Shown here piece by piece: positions 9,399-16,950 of a DNA stretch of 64,000 nt; within the stretch, counting starts at the first letter, position 1, and each line of letters opens with the position of its first letter. The notes beneath the pieces were generated by a model. It made no database searches. It saw only the letters and a list, made by a program, of their open reading frames with translations, and was not told the origin of the DNA. The DNA is from UBA668 sp963720695. Its GTDB lineage: Bacteria; Actinomycetota; Acidimicrobiia; Acidimicrobiales; Ilumatobacteraceae. The stretch covers positions 372,001 through 436,000 of the forward strand of contig CAVRGG010000004.1 in assembly GCA_963720695.1 (NCBI GenBank). Direction: 5' to 3'. Made by a program: the position numbers and the translations under genes.

Positions 9399-10694
9399 TC
9401 AGGCAACGCGGCGAAGGTGCGGGCGTGCCGAACCGACGATGTAGAGCGAGCCGGTGACGAGGATCGCGTCGTCCGATTCGGCGTTCGCCAAGGCGCGATC
9501 GATGGCGGCCTCCACCGTGTCGAGTTGCACCACGTGCTCGCACCCCATCTCTCGCGCCGCCTCGGTCAACTCGTTCGCGGGAAGGCCCCGAGGCGTGGGA
9601 GCCGTGCACGTGTACACGGTGTCGAACTCGTCGGCGCGCAACGCCGACAGCATCTCGCGAGGGTCCCGCCCCTTCAGGAAGCCGACGACGAGCAGCCGCC
9701 GGCCGGCGGGGTCGAAGTCCTCGAAGAACACGGTGGCGCACGAGTCGGCGCCGGGCGGGTTGTGGGCGCCGTCGACGATCACCAGCGGCTGGTGCCCGAG
9801 CACCTCGAAGCGCCCCGGCATGGTCACCTGGGCGAACCCCTCGGTGACGATGTCGCCCGGGACCGGTGCGGCGAAGAACGCCTCGACCGCGGTGAGGGCG
9901 ACGGCGGCGTTGTCGCACTGGTGACGACCGTGCAACGGAACGAAGACGTCGGGGTAGATCGTGGTGGGCGTGCGCAGATCCATCACCCGGCCACCGATCG
10001 CGAGCTGGTTCTCGAGCACCTCGAAGTCGAGGCCGCGTACGAGGTTGGTGGCCCCACCCGCCTCGGTGAAGATGCGCACCAGTTCGGGATCGGTCTCGCC
10101 GATCACGACGGCACTCCCCGGCTTGACGATGCCCGACTTCTCGCGGGCGATGTCGGCCAGCGTCGGCCCCGCGAACTCGGTGTGGTCGCTCCCGATGTTG
10201 GTGACCACGGCCACCTGCGATTCGCACACGTTGGTGGCGTCCCACCGTCCGAGCAGTCCGACCTCGATCACCGCGACGTCGACGGCAACATCGGCGAACC
10301 AGCGATACGCGGCGGCGGTGACCGCCTCGAAGTAGGAGGGTCGCACGCCGGTGAGCACCTCGAGATCGGCGACCGCCGCGATCTGCTCGGCGAAGTCGTC
10401 GTCGGAGATCGGCTCGCAGTTGAGGCTGATGCGTTCGTTCAGGCGTTCCAGGTGCGGGCTGGTGTAGGTGCCGACCGTGAGCCCGTGCGCCATGAGGAGA
10501 CGGGTGATCATCTGCGTCGTGGAACCCTTGCCGTTGGTGCCCGTGATGTGGATCACCGGGTAGGCGAGCTGCGGATCACCCATCGCACCGACGAGCGCGC
10601 GCATGCGGTCGAGCGTGGGTGACTCGATGCGGCCGGTCTTGTCGTAACTGGCGTGCGCGTCGAGGTACTCGAGTGCGTCGTGGTAGGTCATCAT
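9399..10694 (-). CDS. folC: Bifunctional folylpolyglutamate synthase / dihydrofolate synthase
   Basis: 431 residues from the ATG at 10694 (MMTYHDALEYLD). The open frame extends further upstream, but only as a shadow of clpX. The P-loop is HITGTNGKGSTTQM (about 50-60), the Mur-ligase type sequence DIAREKSGIVKPG follows, and the C-terminal domain has DGAHNPPGAD. The enzyme adds glutamate to dihydropteroate and to reduced folates in an ATP-dependent reaction. It sits 28 bases after clpX and before ndk on the same strand. The FolC family is close to MurC-F, but the N-terminal YLD and DGAHNP signatures favour FolC. Confidence 0.95.
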   Translation of the reverse strand: MMTYHDALEYLDAHASYDKTGRIESPTLDRMRALVGAMGDPQLAYPVIHITGTNGKGSTTQMITRLLMAHGLTVGTYTSPHLERLNERISLNCEPISDDDFAEQIAAVADLEVLTGVRPSYFEAVTAAAYRWFADVAVDVAVIEVGLLGRWDATNVCESQVAVVTNIGSDHTEFAGPTLADIAREKSGIVKPGSAVVIGETDPELVRIFTEAGGATNLVRGLDFEVLENQLAIGGRVMDLRTPTTIYPDVFVPLHGRHQCDNAAVALTAVEAFFAAPVPGDIVTEGFAQVTMPGRFEVLGHQPLVIVDGAHNPPGADSCATVFFEDFDPAGRRLLVVGFLKGRDPREMLSALRADEFDTVYTCTAPTPRGLPANELTEAAREMGCEHVVQLDTVEAAIDRALANAESDDAILVTGSLYIVGSARPHLRRVA

Positions 10695-10722
10695 GTTGCC
10701 CGAGCGGCGCGGCCGCAGTGAC

Positions 10723-12003
10723 TCAACTCGCCTGGCGACGCGGCCGTTTGGTGACGGGCTCGCGAGGGGTGAGCGTGGGGATGACCTTGGTGGCCACCGT
10801 CTCCGCATCGATGATGACGCTGCCCACGTCGGACCGACCGGGCAACTCGTACATCGTGTTGAGCAGCACCTCTTCCAGGATCGCCCGCAGCCCGCGGGCA
10901 CCCGTGCCCCGCAACAGCGCCTGCTCCGCGATCGCGTCGAGCGCTTCCCGGGTGAAGTCGAGGTCGACCTCCTCGAACTCGAACATCTTGCGGTACTGCT
11001 TGACCAGAGAGTTCTTGGGCTCGGTGAGGATCTTGACGAGCGCATCGTTGTCGAGGCTGCGCACCGCGCCCACCATCGGGAGCCGGCCGATGAACTCGGG
11101 GATCATGCCGAACTTCAGCAGGTCCTCGGGCCGCACCTGGACGAACAGCTCGCCCGGATCGCGGTCGGACTTGCTGCGCACCACACCGTTGAAGCCCATG
11201 CCCCGGTGACCGATGCGGCTCTCGATGATCTGGTCGAGCCCGGCGAAGGCACCACCGCAGATGAACAGGATGTTGGTCGTGTCGATCTGGATGAATTCCT
11301 GATGGGGGTGCTTGCGACCGCCCTGGGGCGGCACCGAGGCGACCGTGCCCTCGAGGATCTTCAGCAGCGCCTGCTGCACGCCCTCACCCGACACGTCGCG
11401 GGTGATCGACGGGTTCTCGCTCTTGCGGGCGATCTTGTCGATCTCGTCGATGTAGATGATGCCGGTCTCGGCCTTCTTCACATCGAAGTCGGCGGCCTGG
11501 ATCAGCTTGAGGAGGATGTTCTCGACGTCCTCGCCGACGTACCCGGCTTCGGTGAGCGCAGTGGCATCGGCGACGGCGAACGGCACGTTGAGGAGTCGGG
11601 CCAGCGTCTGGGCGAGGTGGGTCTTCCCGCACCCCGTGGGCCCGAGCAGCAGGATGTTGCTCTTGGCCAGTTCGATCTCGTCTCGCCGGCCGACGGCGGT
11701 GCCCTGCTGGTACTGGATCCGGCGGTAGTGGTTGTACACCGCGACGGAGAGGATCTTCTTCGCGTCGTCCTGGCCGACCACGTAGTCGTCGAGGAAGGTG
11801 CGGATCTCGCGTGGGGTGGGCAGCTCGTCGAAGCGCAACTCACCGGTGTCGGTGAGCTCCTCCTCGATGATCTCGTTGCACAGGTCGATGCACTCGTCGC
11901 AGATGTAGACACCCGGACCGGCGATCAGCTTCTTGACCTGCTTCTGCGACTTGCCGCAGAACGAGCACTTCAGCAGCTCCCCGGTGTCACCGAATTTCGC
12001 CAC
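10723..12003 (-). CDS. clpX: ClpX, ATPase subunit of the ClpXP protease
   Basis: 426 residues. The N-terminal zinc-binding domain has CSFCGKSQKQVKKLIAG and YICDECIDLC (four Cys). Walker A is GPTGCGKTHLAQ, Walker B is GIIYIDEIDKIA, and the pore and substrate-processing region follows with GRLPMVGAV. The hexameric AAA+ unfoldase feeds tagged proteins into ClpP, whose gene lies just upstream on the same strand (55-base gap). All core motifs are present and length is typical. Confidence 0.98.
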   Translation of the reverse strand: MAKFGDTGELLKCSFCGKSQKQVKKLIAGPGVYICDECIDLCNEIIEEELTDTGELRFDELPTPREIRTFLDDYVVGQDDAKKILSVAVYNHYRRIQYQQGTAVGRRDEIELAKSNILLLGPTGCGKTHLAQTLARLLNVPFAVADATALTEAGYVGEDVENILLKLIQAADFDVKKAETGIIYIDEIDKIARKSENPSITRDVSGEGVQQALLKILEGTVASVPPQGGRKHPHQEFIQIDTTNILFICGGAFAGLDQIIESRIGHRGMGFNGVVRSKSDRDPGELFVQVRPEDLLKFGMIPEFIGRLPMVGAVRSLDNDALVKILTEPKNSLVKQYRKMFEFEEVDLDFTREALDAIAEQALLRGTGARGLRAILEEVLLNTMYELPGRSDVGSVIIDAETVATKVIPTLTPREPVTKRPRRQAS

Positions 12004-12057
12004 TGCGGTCTCCTCTGAACGTGCCCTCTGGGACGGACGGGTGTCGAATCGACGTGA

Positions 12058-12708
12058 TCAGCGGATCGGACCGGAGCGGTCGACCATGTCTCGCGACGAG
12101 ATGACATCGTCGATGATGCCATACGCGAGGGCCTCGGATGCTTCCATCACGAAGTCGCGGTCGGTGTCGGTGTGGATCCGCTCGAGGGTCTGACCCGTGT
12201 GAGCAGCCAACATCTCCTCCAGGAGGTCGCGCATGCGGAGGATCTCCTTGGCGGCCAGCTCGAGGTCGGTGACCTGTCCGTAGCCGACCTGCCCGTACGG
12301 CTGGTGGAGCAGGATGCGGCTGTGCGGCAGGGCGAGGCGCTTGCCCTTGGTGCCGGCGGCGAGCAGCACGGCCGCGGCGGACGCCGCCTGGCCGAGGCAG
12401 ATCGTGGCGATGTCGTTCTTGATGAACTGCATCGTGTCGTAGATGGCGAACAGCGCGGTGATGTCACCGCCGGGGCTGTTGATGTAGATGCTGATGTCCT
12501 TGTCGGGGTTCTCGCTCTCGAGATACACCAACTTGGCGCACGTGAGGCTGGCCGACGCGTCGTCGATCGGGGTGTCGAGCCAGATGATGTTGTCGCGCAG
12601 CAGGCGGCTGTAGAGGTCGTAGCTGCGCTCGCCGCGGCTGGTCGTCTCGACCACGCCGGGGATCTGATATCCCGACATCATCGGCCGGGAGGGGTTCACG
12701 TCGTTCAC
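12058..12708 (-). CDS. clpP: ClpP, ATP-dependent Clp protease proteolytic subunit
   Basis: Serine peptidase with catalytic Ser in LGQAASAAAVLL, His in LPHSRILLHQPYGQ and Asp in TDTDRDFVM. The oxyanion-region motif INSPGGDITA is also present. The frame is open upstream to 12756, inside the end of the trigger factor gene. I prefer the GTG at 12708 (about 216 residues) because GAGGA lies seven bases before it and the tig stop overlaps that region. ATGs at 12735, 12681 and 12678 remain possible. It forms the tetradecameric barrel served by ClpX. Order tig-clpP-clpX is the common bacterial arrangement. Confidence 0.93.
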   Translation of the reverse strand: MNDVNPSRPMMSGYQIPGVVETTSRGERSYDLYSRLLRDNIIWLDTPIDDASASLTCAKLVYLESENPDKDISIYINSPGGDITALFAIYDTMQFIKNDIATICLGQAASAAAVLLAAGTKGKRLALPHSRILLHQPYGQVGYGQVTDLELAAKEILRMRDLLEEMLAAHTGQTLERIHTDTDRDFVMEASEALAYGIIDDVISSRDMVDRSGPIR

Positions 12709-12718
12709 GTCGGTGTCC

Positions 12719-14194
12719 TCAGTGCTCGTGATCATGGTCGTGGTGGTCGTGATCATGGTCGTGGTCGTGGTGGTCGTGGTCGTGGTCGTGGTGGTCGTGG
12801 TCGTGGTCGTGGCGCTCGCCGGTGAGCAGATCGCGGTCGATCGCCGCGCCGGACTCGTCGACCACTTCCGCGTGCTCGAGCAGCCAGTCCAGCGCCTTGG
12901 TCTTGCGGATCTGCGACTTCAGGTCGGTCACGGCGTCGTTCTTCTCGTACGCCTTGCGGACCTCGCTGGCCTTCTGCCCGACCTGCAGTGCGATGCGGGC
13001 GTACTCGGCGTTCACGTCGTCGTCGTCGACCTCGATGCCCTCGGCGGTGGCGACGGCGCGCAGCGCCAGGTCGACCTTGACCGCCTTCTCGGACTGCACC
13101 TTGAGTGCCTCGACGAAGGAGTTCGCGTCCTGACCGGTTGCCTGCAGCCACTGGTCGATGCTGATGCCCTGGGCCTGGAACTGCTGCACCGTGTTCTGCA
13201 CGCGGGCCTGCAGGTCGCCCTGGACCATGCTGTCCGGCGCCGGCGCGTCGACCAGTTCGGCGAGCGCGGTGGTGGTGCGGTCGATGAACTGGTTGCGGGC
13301 CTGGTTCAGCTTGGTGGCACCGATCCGCTCGGCCACGGACTCGCGCCATGCGGCGACGGTGTCGAACTCACCGAGGTTCTCCGAGACCCACTCGTCGGTG
13401 AGCTCGGGCAACTGCATCTCCTGGACATTGGTGACGGTGACCTCGAAGTCGGCCGGCTCGTCCATGCCCGTCGGGTTGGCGGTGAACGCCAGCTCGGTGC
13501 CCTTGGTGGTTCCGACGAGCTGCTCGTCGAAGCCCTCGGCGACCCAGCCCTTGCCGATCTCGTACAGCCAGTCCTCGGTGTTGAGCCCGGGAACGGGCTC
13601 GCCGTCGCGCGCCGCGGCGAGCGTGAGGGTGACGTGATCGCCGGTGACGGCGGGACGGTCGACGTCGACGAGGCTGCCCTGGCGACGGCGCTCGGCCTCG
13701 ATGGCTTCCTCGATCTCCGCCTCGGTGGCCGTGGGGCTCGGCAGCTCCACACGAAGCCCGCCGTAGCCGGGCACGGTGATGACCGGGCGAACCTCGCACA
13801 CCGCGTCGAACTCGACCGGACCCGATTCCTCACCGGAGGTGATCTGCACCTCGGGAGTGGCGATCAGGTCGATGTCGTGTTCGCGCACGGCGTCGGCGAG
13901 GTACGAGGGGATCGAGTCGCGGAGCGCCTCTTCGCGGGCAGCGGCCAGACCGATGCGGGCTTCGAGCACCTTGCGCGGCACCTTGCCGGCGCGGAACCCG
14001 GGAAGGCGGGCTTCGCGGCCGATCTTGCGGAACGCCTGGTCGATGTCGCGGTCGAACTCGTCCTCCGCGATCACCACCGACAGCTTGACGAGCTCGCGCG
14101 GCGTGCGGCTGGGGGTGTCGGTTCCCTCGGTCTCGGCGCCGTCGGCGTCGAGGGGTGCGAGGGTGTCAGAGGCAGGTGAGATCGTACTTTTCAC
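12719..14194 (-). CDS. tig: Trigger factor, ribosome-associated chaperone/prolyl isomerase, with a His-Asp-rich tail
   Basis: 491 residues from a GTG at 14194. The ribosome-docking signature is GREARLPGFRAGKVPRKVLE, with FRxGKxP intact. A central FKBP-like PPIase domain (including VDRPAVTGDHVTLTL) and a long helical C-terminal chaperone domain follow. The last 30 residues consist only of His (17), Asp (12) and one Glu. Such tails bind Ni, Zn or Cu in proteins like SlyD, so metal binding here is an inference. It is followed by clpP and clpX on the same strand. TAGAGT nine bases before the GTG suggests a leaderless transcript. Apart from the tail, length and motifs are ordinary. Confidence 0.95.
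   Translation of the reverse strand: MKSTISPASDTLAPLDADGAETEGTDTPSRTPRELVKLSVVIAEDEFDRDIDQAFRKIGREARLPGFRAGKVPRKVLEARIGLAAAREEALRDSIPSYLADAVREHDIDLIATPEVQITSGEESGPVEFDAVCEVRPVITVPGYGGLRVELPSPTATEAEIEEAIEAERRRQGSLVDVDRPAVTGDHVTLTLAAARDGEPVPGLNTEDWLYEIGKGWVAEGFDEQLVGTTKGTELAFTANPTGMDEPADFEVTVTNVQEMQLPELTDEWVSENLGEFDTVAAWRESVAERIGATKLNQARNQFIDRTTTALAELVDAPAPDSMVQGDLQARVQNTVQQFQAQGISIDQWLQATGQDANSFVEALKVQSEKAVKVDLALRAVATAEGIEVDDDDVNAEYARIALQVGQKASEVRKAYEKNDAVTDLKSQIRKTKALDWLLEHAEVVDESGAAIDRDLLTGERHDHDHDHHDHDHDHHDHDHDHDHHDHDHEH
12722..12811 (-). repeat. Low-complexity His/Asp codon run at the end of tig
   Basis: Ninety bases of alternating CAC and GAC (plus CAT/GAT) codons encode the C-terminal HDHDHDHH-type tail of trigger factor. 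On the plus strand it appears as repeated gtggtcgtg. It is in frame and ends at the tig stop, so it is protein-coding low complexity rather than a satellite or CRISPR. It is prone to copy-number slippage. Confidence 0.85.
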
Positions 14195-14203
14195 AGAGCG
14201 TCG

Positions 14204-14209
14204 ACTCTA
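14204..14209 (-). promoter_or_regulatory. Leaderless-type -10 box of tig
   Basis: TAGAGT on the minus strand, nine bases before the GTG start of trigger factor, in the 78-base divergent gap to the plus-strand gene at 14273. Confidence 0.4.
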
Positions 14210-14260
14210 CCGGGGCCGTCAGGGTTCGTGCCGATTGGCCCACCGGGCCGTCGAATCGGG

Positions 14261-14266
14261 CAGAAT
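14261..14266 (+). promoter_or_regulatory. Leaderless-type -10 box of the small protein gene
   Basis: CAGAAT is followed by six bases and the ATG at 14273. It is a weaker match (C at position 1) to the window's TANNNT pattern. Confidence 0.3.
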
Positions 14267-14272
14267 GCGCAC

Positions 14273-14539
14273 ATGACGTTCTGGAAGCCGCACGCCTTGG
14301 CCAAGCCGCACGCCGACCAACTCGATCTCCGCATCGGTGATCGCGTGCAGAACACCGTCGATCTCGAGGGTGTGCCTGCCGGCACGGGTGGCAAGGTCCT
14401 GCTGGCCAACGGCTTCAACTGGCAGCGATACCGAGTGCTGTTCACCAACGGCGCAGAGCTGGGCGATCTCGATCATCGCAACATCGAACCGACCGGCCGT
14501 ACGGCCAAGCGACTGGCCAAAGCGGCCAAGCGACCGTGA
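14273..14539 (+). CDS. Small conserved-looking hypothetical protein (88 aa)
   Basis: Starts MTFWKPHALAKPHADQLDLR. The frame also opens upstream at 14228, but that extension is Pro/Gly/Arg-rich and covers the promoter. The middle section (GTGGKVLLANGFNWQRYRVL) looks like a small beta-barrel of the kind found in SH3-like or KOW-type domains. The tail is Lys/Arg-rich (AKRLAKAAKRP), suggesting nucleic-acid contact or simply solubility. I do not recognise the family. It is divergent from trigger factor and followed after 70 bases by a cupredoxin gene. Codon use matches its neighbours, so it is probably a real gene. Confidence 0.65.
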   Translation: MTFWKPHALAKPHADQLDLRIGDRVQNTVDLEGVPAGTGGKVLLANGFNWQRYRVLFTNGAELGDLDHRNIEPTGRTAKRLAKAAKRP

Positions 14540-14609
14540 CCCATCCCTGGTGAGGGGTCTCTTTCGATGACCGACTGATCCAGAACGGCGACGGCTCCGA
14601 ACTGCCGCC

Positions 14610-15389
14610 GTGAACCACACCATCGCTCGCTCGACATCCGGCCTCGCCGTGAGGGTCGGTGCGGCGGTGGCCGTGGCCGCCGGTGGCCTCGTGCACCTCC
14701 AGCTCTACTTCGACGGCTACCGGTCGACGCCGGACGCCAACCTCGGACGGTCGTTCGTCGTCAACGGCGTCGCGTCGCTCGTCATCGCGATCGCCCTGCT
14801 CGCTCGCCCCACGGTCCTCGTGCGCCTCGCCGGTCTCGGGCTGTCGTTGGGCACGTTCCTCGCCTTCGCCCTCAGCCGCACCGACCGCGGCGTGTTCGGG
14901 TTCACCGAGCACGGCTTCCAACCCTCCCCCCAAGCGATGATCGCCGTCGCCGTCGAACTCGCGGCGACGGCGCTCATCGTGGTCACCTTCGTCCCGGCCA
15001 TCGGCGCCGGGAGCCAGATCCCCACTCGAGGGGTGGCCACGGCGGCGCTCGCGTTGGCGGGCGCCGCCGTGGTGCTGAGCCTGCTGTGGGCACAGGATTC
15101 GACGGTCACCGCGGCGGACTCCTCCCCCGGCTCGCACGCGGTGACCGTCGTGGACTTCTCGTTCCAACCGTCGAGCATCTCGGTGCCCGTCGGCTCCACG
15201 GTGACGTGGACCAACGAGGACGCGTTCGCCCACTCGGTGGTCGCCACCGGCGGCCCGGACGCGACGTTCCGGAGTGATCCCTTGGCCACCGGCCAGACCT
15301 ATTCGCACACCTTCGACGCCCCAGGTACGTACACCTACATCTGCGGCATCCACCCATCGATGGCCGGTTCGGTCGTCGTCACCGAGTAG
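14610..15389 (+). CDS. Membrane protein with C-terminal plastocyanin-like cupredoxin domain
   Basis: 259 residues from a GTG. The first 165 or so form four to five hydrophobic helices (for example LVIAIALLARPTVLVRLAGL). The last 95 or so form a cupredoxin: VVDFSFQPSSISVPVGSTVT, then EDAFAHSVVATGG (first His ligand) and TYICGIHPSMAG (Cys, His and Met ligands). All four type 1 copper ligands are therefore present, on the outer face of the membrane if the topology is as expected. A role in extracytoplasmic electron transfer or copper handling is inferred. It heads a plus-strand run with two ferritin-like proteins. Start alternatives were not resolvable. Confidence 0.82.
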   Translation: MNHTIARSTSGLAVRVGAAVAVAAGGLVHLQLYFDGYRSTPDANLGRSFVVNGVASLVIAIALLARPTVLVRLAGLGLSLGTFLAFALSRTDRGVFGFTEHGFQPSPQAMIAVAVELAATALIVVTFVPAIGAGSQIPTRGVATAALALAGAAVVLSLLWAQDSTVTAADSSPGSHAVTVVDFSFQPSSISVPVGSTVTWTNEDAFAHSVVATGGPDATFRSDPLATGQTYSHTFDAPGTYTYICGIHPSMAGSVVVTE

Positions 15390-15435
15390 CACCCCGCTGC
15401 TCCTCAACCCACCAAACCCTGAAGAGGAGACCACC

Positions 15436-16056
15436 GTGGAGATCAGTGAGCGGTCCTTGCGCGCCCTCGTGGCAGCAACGGACGACCAACACCGAGCGGG
15501 CATGAACTCGCTCCCCAACGACATCAGAGCACTCCACCACGAGACCAGGCGTTTCCGCCGTGCGCTCGCAGACGGAGACGCCGGCGTCGCCGCGTTCGCG
15601 GAGAGCGTGGAGCTCACGGCCGTCGCGGCCTACACAGCGGCCGCGAAGAGCGGCCTCGTCACCACGAAGGCCGTGCTCGATGCGGTCACCGTCTTCAGCG
15701 GTCACCACACCGAGCACGCTGCTGCGTTCGGAGCCGCAGCCGGGAGCGCCGCGACCGGCACGCTGAACCAGGGTCTGCTCGACGCGCTCTCTCCGGGCCT
15801 TGCCGCTGCCAAGAGCGAGATGGACGTCCTCAAACTCGCCTACGACCTCGAGAACGCCGCCGCCGCGACCTACCTGTTCGCGCTCGGTGCACTCGAGTCC
15901 ACCGCCGCCCTCCAGCTCACCGCCTCGATCCTCCCCGTCGAGGCCCAGCACGCGGTGGTCATCGGCCAGATCATCGGGGCCGATCCGGCCACGATGCTCC
16001 CCTCCTTCGAGACCGAGACCGGTTTCGTCGATCCGTCCAAGTACCCCGTCGGCTGA
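15436..16056 (+). CDS. Ferritin-like domain protein (DUF4439-like), cytoplasmic form
   Basis: 206 residues from the GTG at 15436, chosen because GAAGAGGAG sits just upstream. The frame continues upstream only by overlapping the cupredoxin gene. Helical repeats carry spaced Glu/His residues: FAESVELTAVAAYTAAA, FSGHHTEHAAAFGA, YDLENAAAATYLFALGAL and ILPVEAQHAVVIGQIIG. This E...HxxH...E...ExxH spacing is a four-helix ferritin-like bundle that could bind two irons. No signal peptide is visible. It lies 46 bases after the cupredoxin gene and 21 before a paralogue with a Tat signal, so the three are probably co-transcribed. Substrate unknown. Confidence 0.8.
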   Translation: MEISERSLRALVAATDDQHRAGMNSLPNDIRALHHETRRFRRALADGDAGVAAFAESVELTAVAAYTAAAKSGLVTTKAVLDAVTVFSGHHTEHAAAFGAAAGSAATGTLNQGLLDALSPGLAAAKSEMDVLKLAYDLENAAAATYLFALGALESTAALQLTASILPVEAQHAVVIGQIIGADPATMLPSFETETGFVDPSKYPVG

Positions 16057-16077
16057 ACCCCGCGACCACGAAAGCAG

Positions 16078-16893
16078 ATGACCATGAACCACGATCACAT
16101 CCGTCGCGTCGCCCGAGACAGTGAACTGCAGCAGCGCGAGGCCATGCCCGAGTTCGAGCGAGCGCTCACCCGCTTCCTCGACCGCGAGTCCCGTACCGAG
16201 GAGGAGACCTCCGCCGTGCTCCTCAACGGGCTGTCGCGTCGCTCGCTGTTCCGCATCGGTGGCGTGACCATCGCCGGCGCGGCACTCCTCGCCGCCTGCG
16301 GCAGCGATGGCAAGAGCGCCACGACCACGTTGGCGACCACCTCACCCACCACCGTTCCCGGGACGACCGGCAGCACCATGCCGGGAACCGACACCACCAT
16401 GATGACGACGTCGGACGACATCGTCTGGCTGCGCACCGCGTCGTCGTTGGAGAACCTCGCCGTCGCCGCCTACCAGCTCGGCATCGACTCCGGTCTGGTC
16501 ACCACGTCTGCGGTCGCCGACGCGGCGAAGTTGTTCCAGGGGCATCACCAGGAGCACAGCCAGTTCTTCCAGGCCGCGACCAAGAACCTCGGAGGAGATC
16601 CCTACACCGAGGCCAACAGTGTCGTGCTCGCCTCGTTGCAACCGACCATCGACGCATTGAAGGACGAGCAGGGCGTGCTGATGCTGGCGCTCACCCTCGA
16701 GCGGGCGGCGGCGGCCACGTATCAGTCCGGCGTGGGCAACCTGATGGATCTCACGTTGAACAAGGCACTGATGAGCGTCGGCGGCGTCGAGGCTCGCCAT
16801 GCGGCGGTCCTGGCGGGTGTGCTCGCCGAGTCGCCGGTGCCGCGCTCGTTCGGCACCACAGAGGGTGCAGTTCCTGTCGGCACGGGTGTCTGA
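16078..16893 (+). CDS. Ferritin-like Tat-exported lipoprotein
   Basis: 271 residues. After an N-terminal cytoplasmic-like region of about 50 residues comes LSRRSLFRIGGVTIAGAALL followed by AACGSDG, which is a twin-arginine motif, hydrophobic segment and lipobox Cys. A Thr/Ser/Pro-rich linker of about 45 residues leads to a ferritin-like bundle: SLENLAVAAYQLGIDSGL, FQGHHQEHSQFFQAAT, LALTLERAAAATYQSGV and VGGVEARHAAVLAGVL. The bundle is clearly paralogous to the previous gene. Tat export fits a protein folded with metal in the cytoplasm. The unusually long n-region before RR is odd; a later start near 16200 is possible. Function not known. Confidence 0.82.
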   Translation: MTMNHDHIRRVARDSELQQREAMPEFERALTRFLDRESRTEEETSAVLLNGLSRRSLFRIGGVTIAGAALLAACGSDGKSATTTLATTSPTTVPGTTGSTMPGTDTTMMTTSDDIVWLRTASSLENLAVAAYQLGIDSGLVTTSAVADAAKLFQGHHQEHSQFFQAATKNLGGDPYTEANSVVLASLQPTIDALKDEQGVLMLALTLERAAAATYQSGVGNLMDLTLNKALMSVGGVEARHAAVLAGVLAESPVPRSFGTTEGAVPVGTGV

Positions 16894-16950
16894 CACGCCC
16901 TGACGGCGCACGAGGTGGCGGGGCCGGGCACGAGGGTCATGGGTGTGGCA

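Noticed and set aside
12722..12811. Satellite or CRISPR-like repeat
   Set aside because: The repeats are 6-9 base codon runs in frame with trigger factor, with no spacers.
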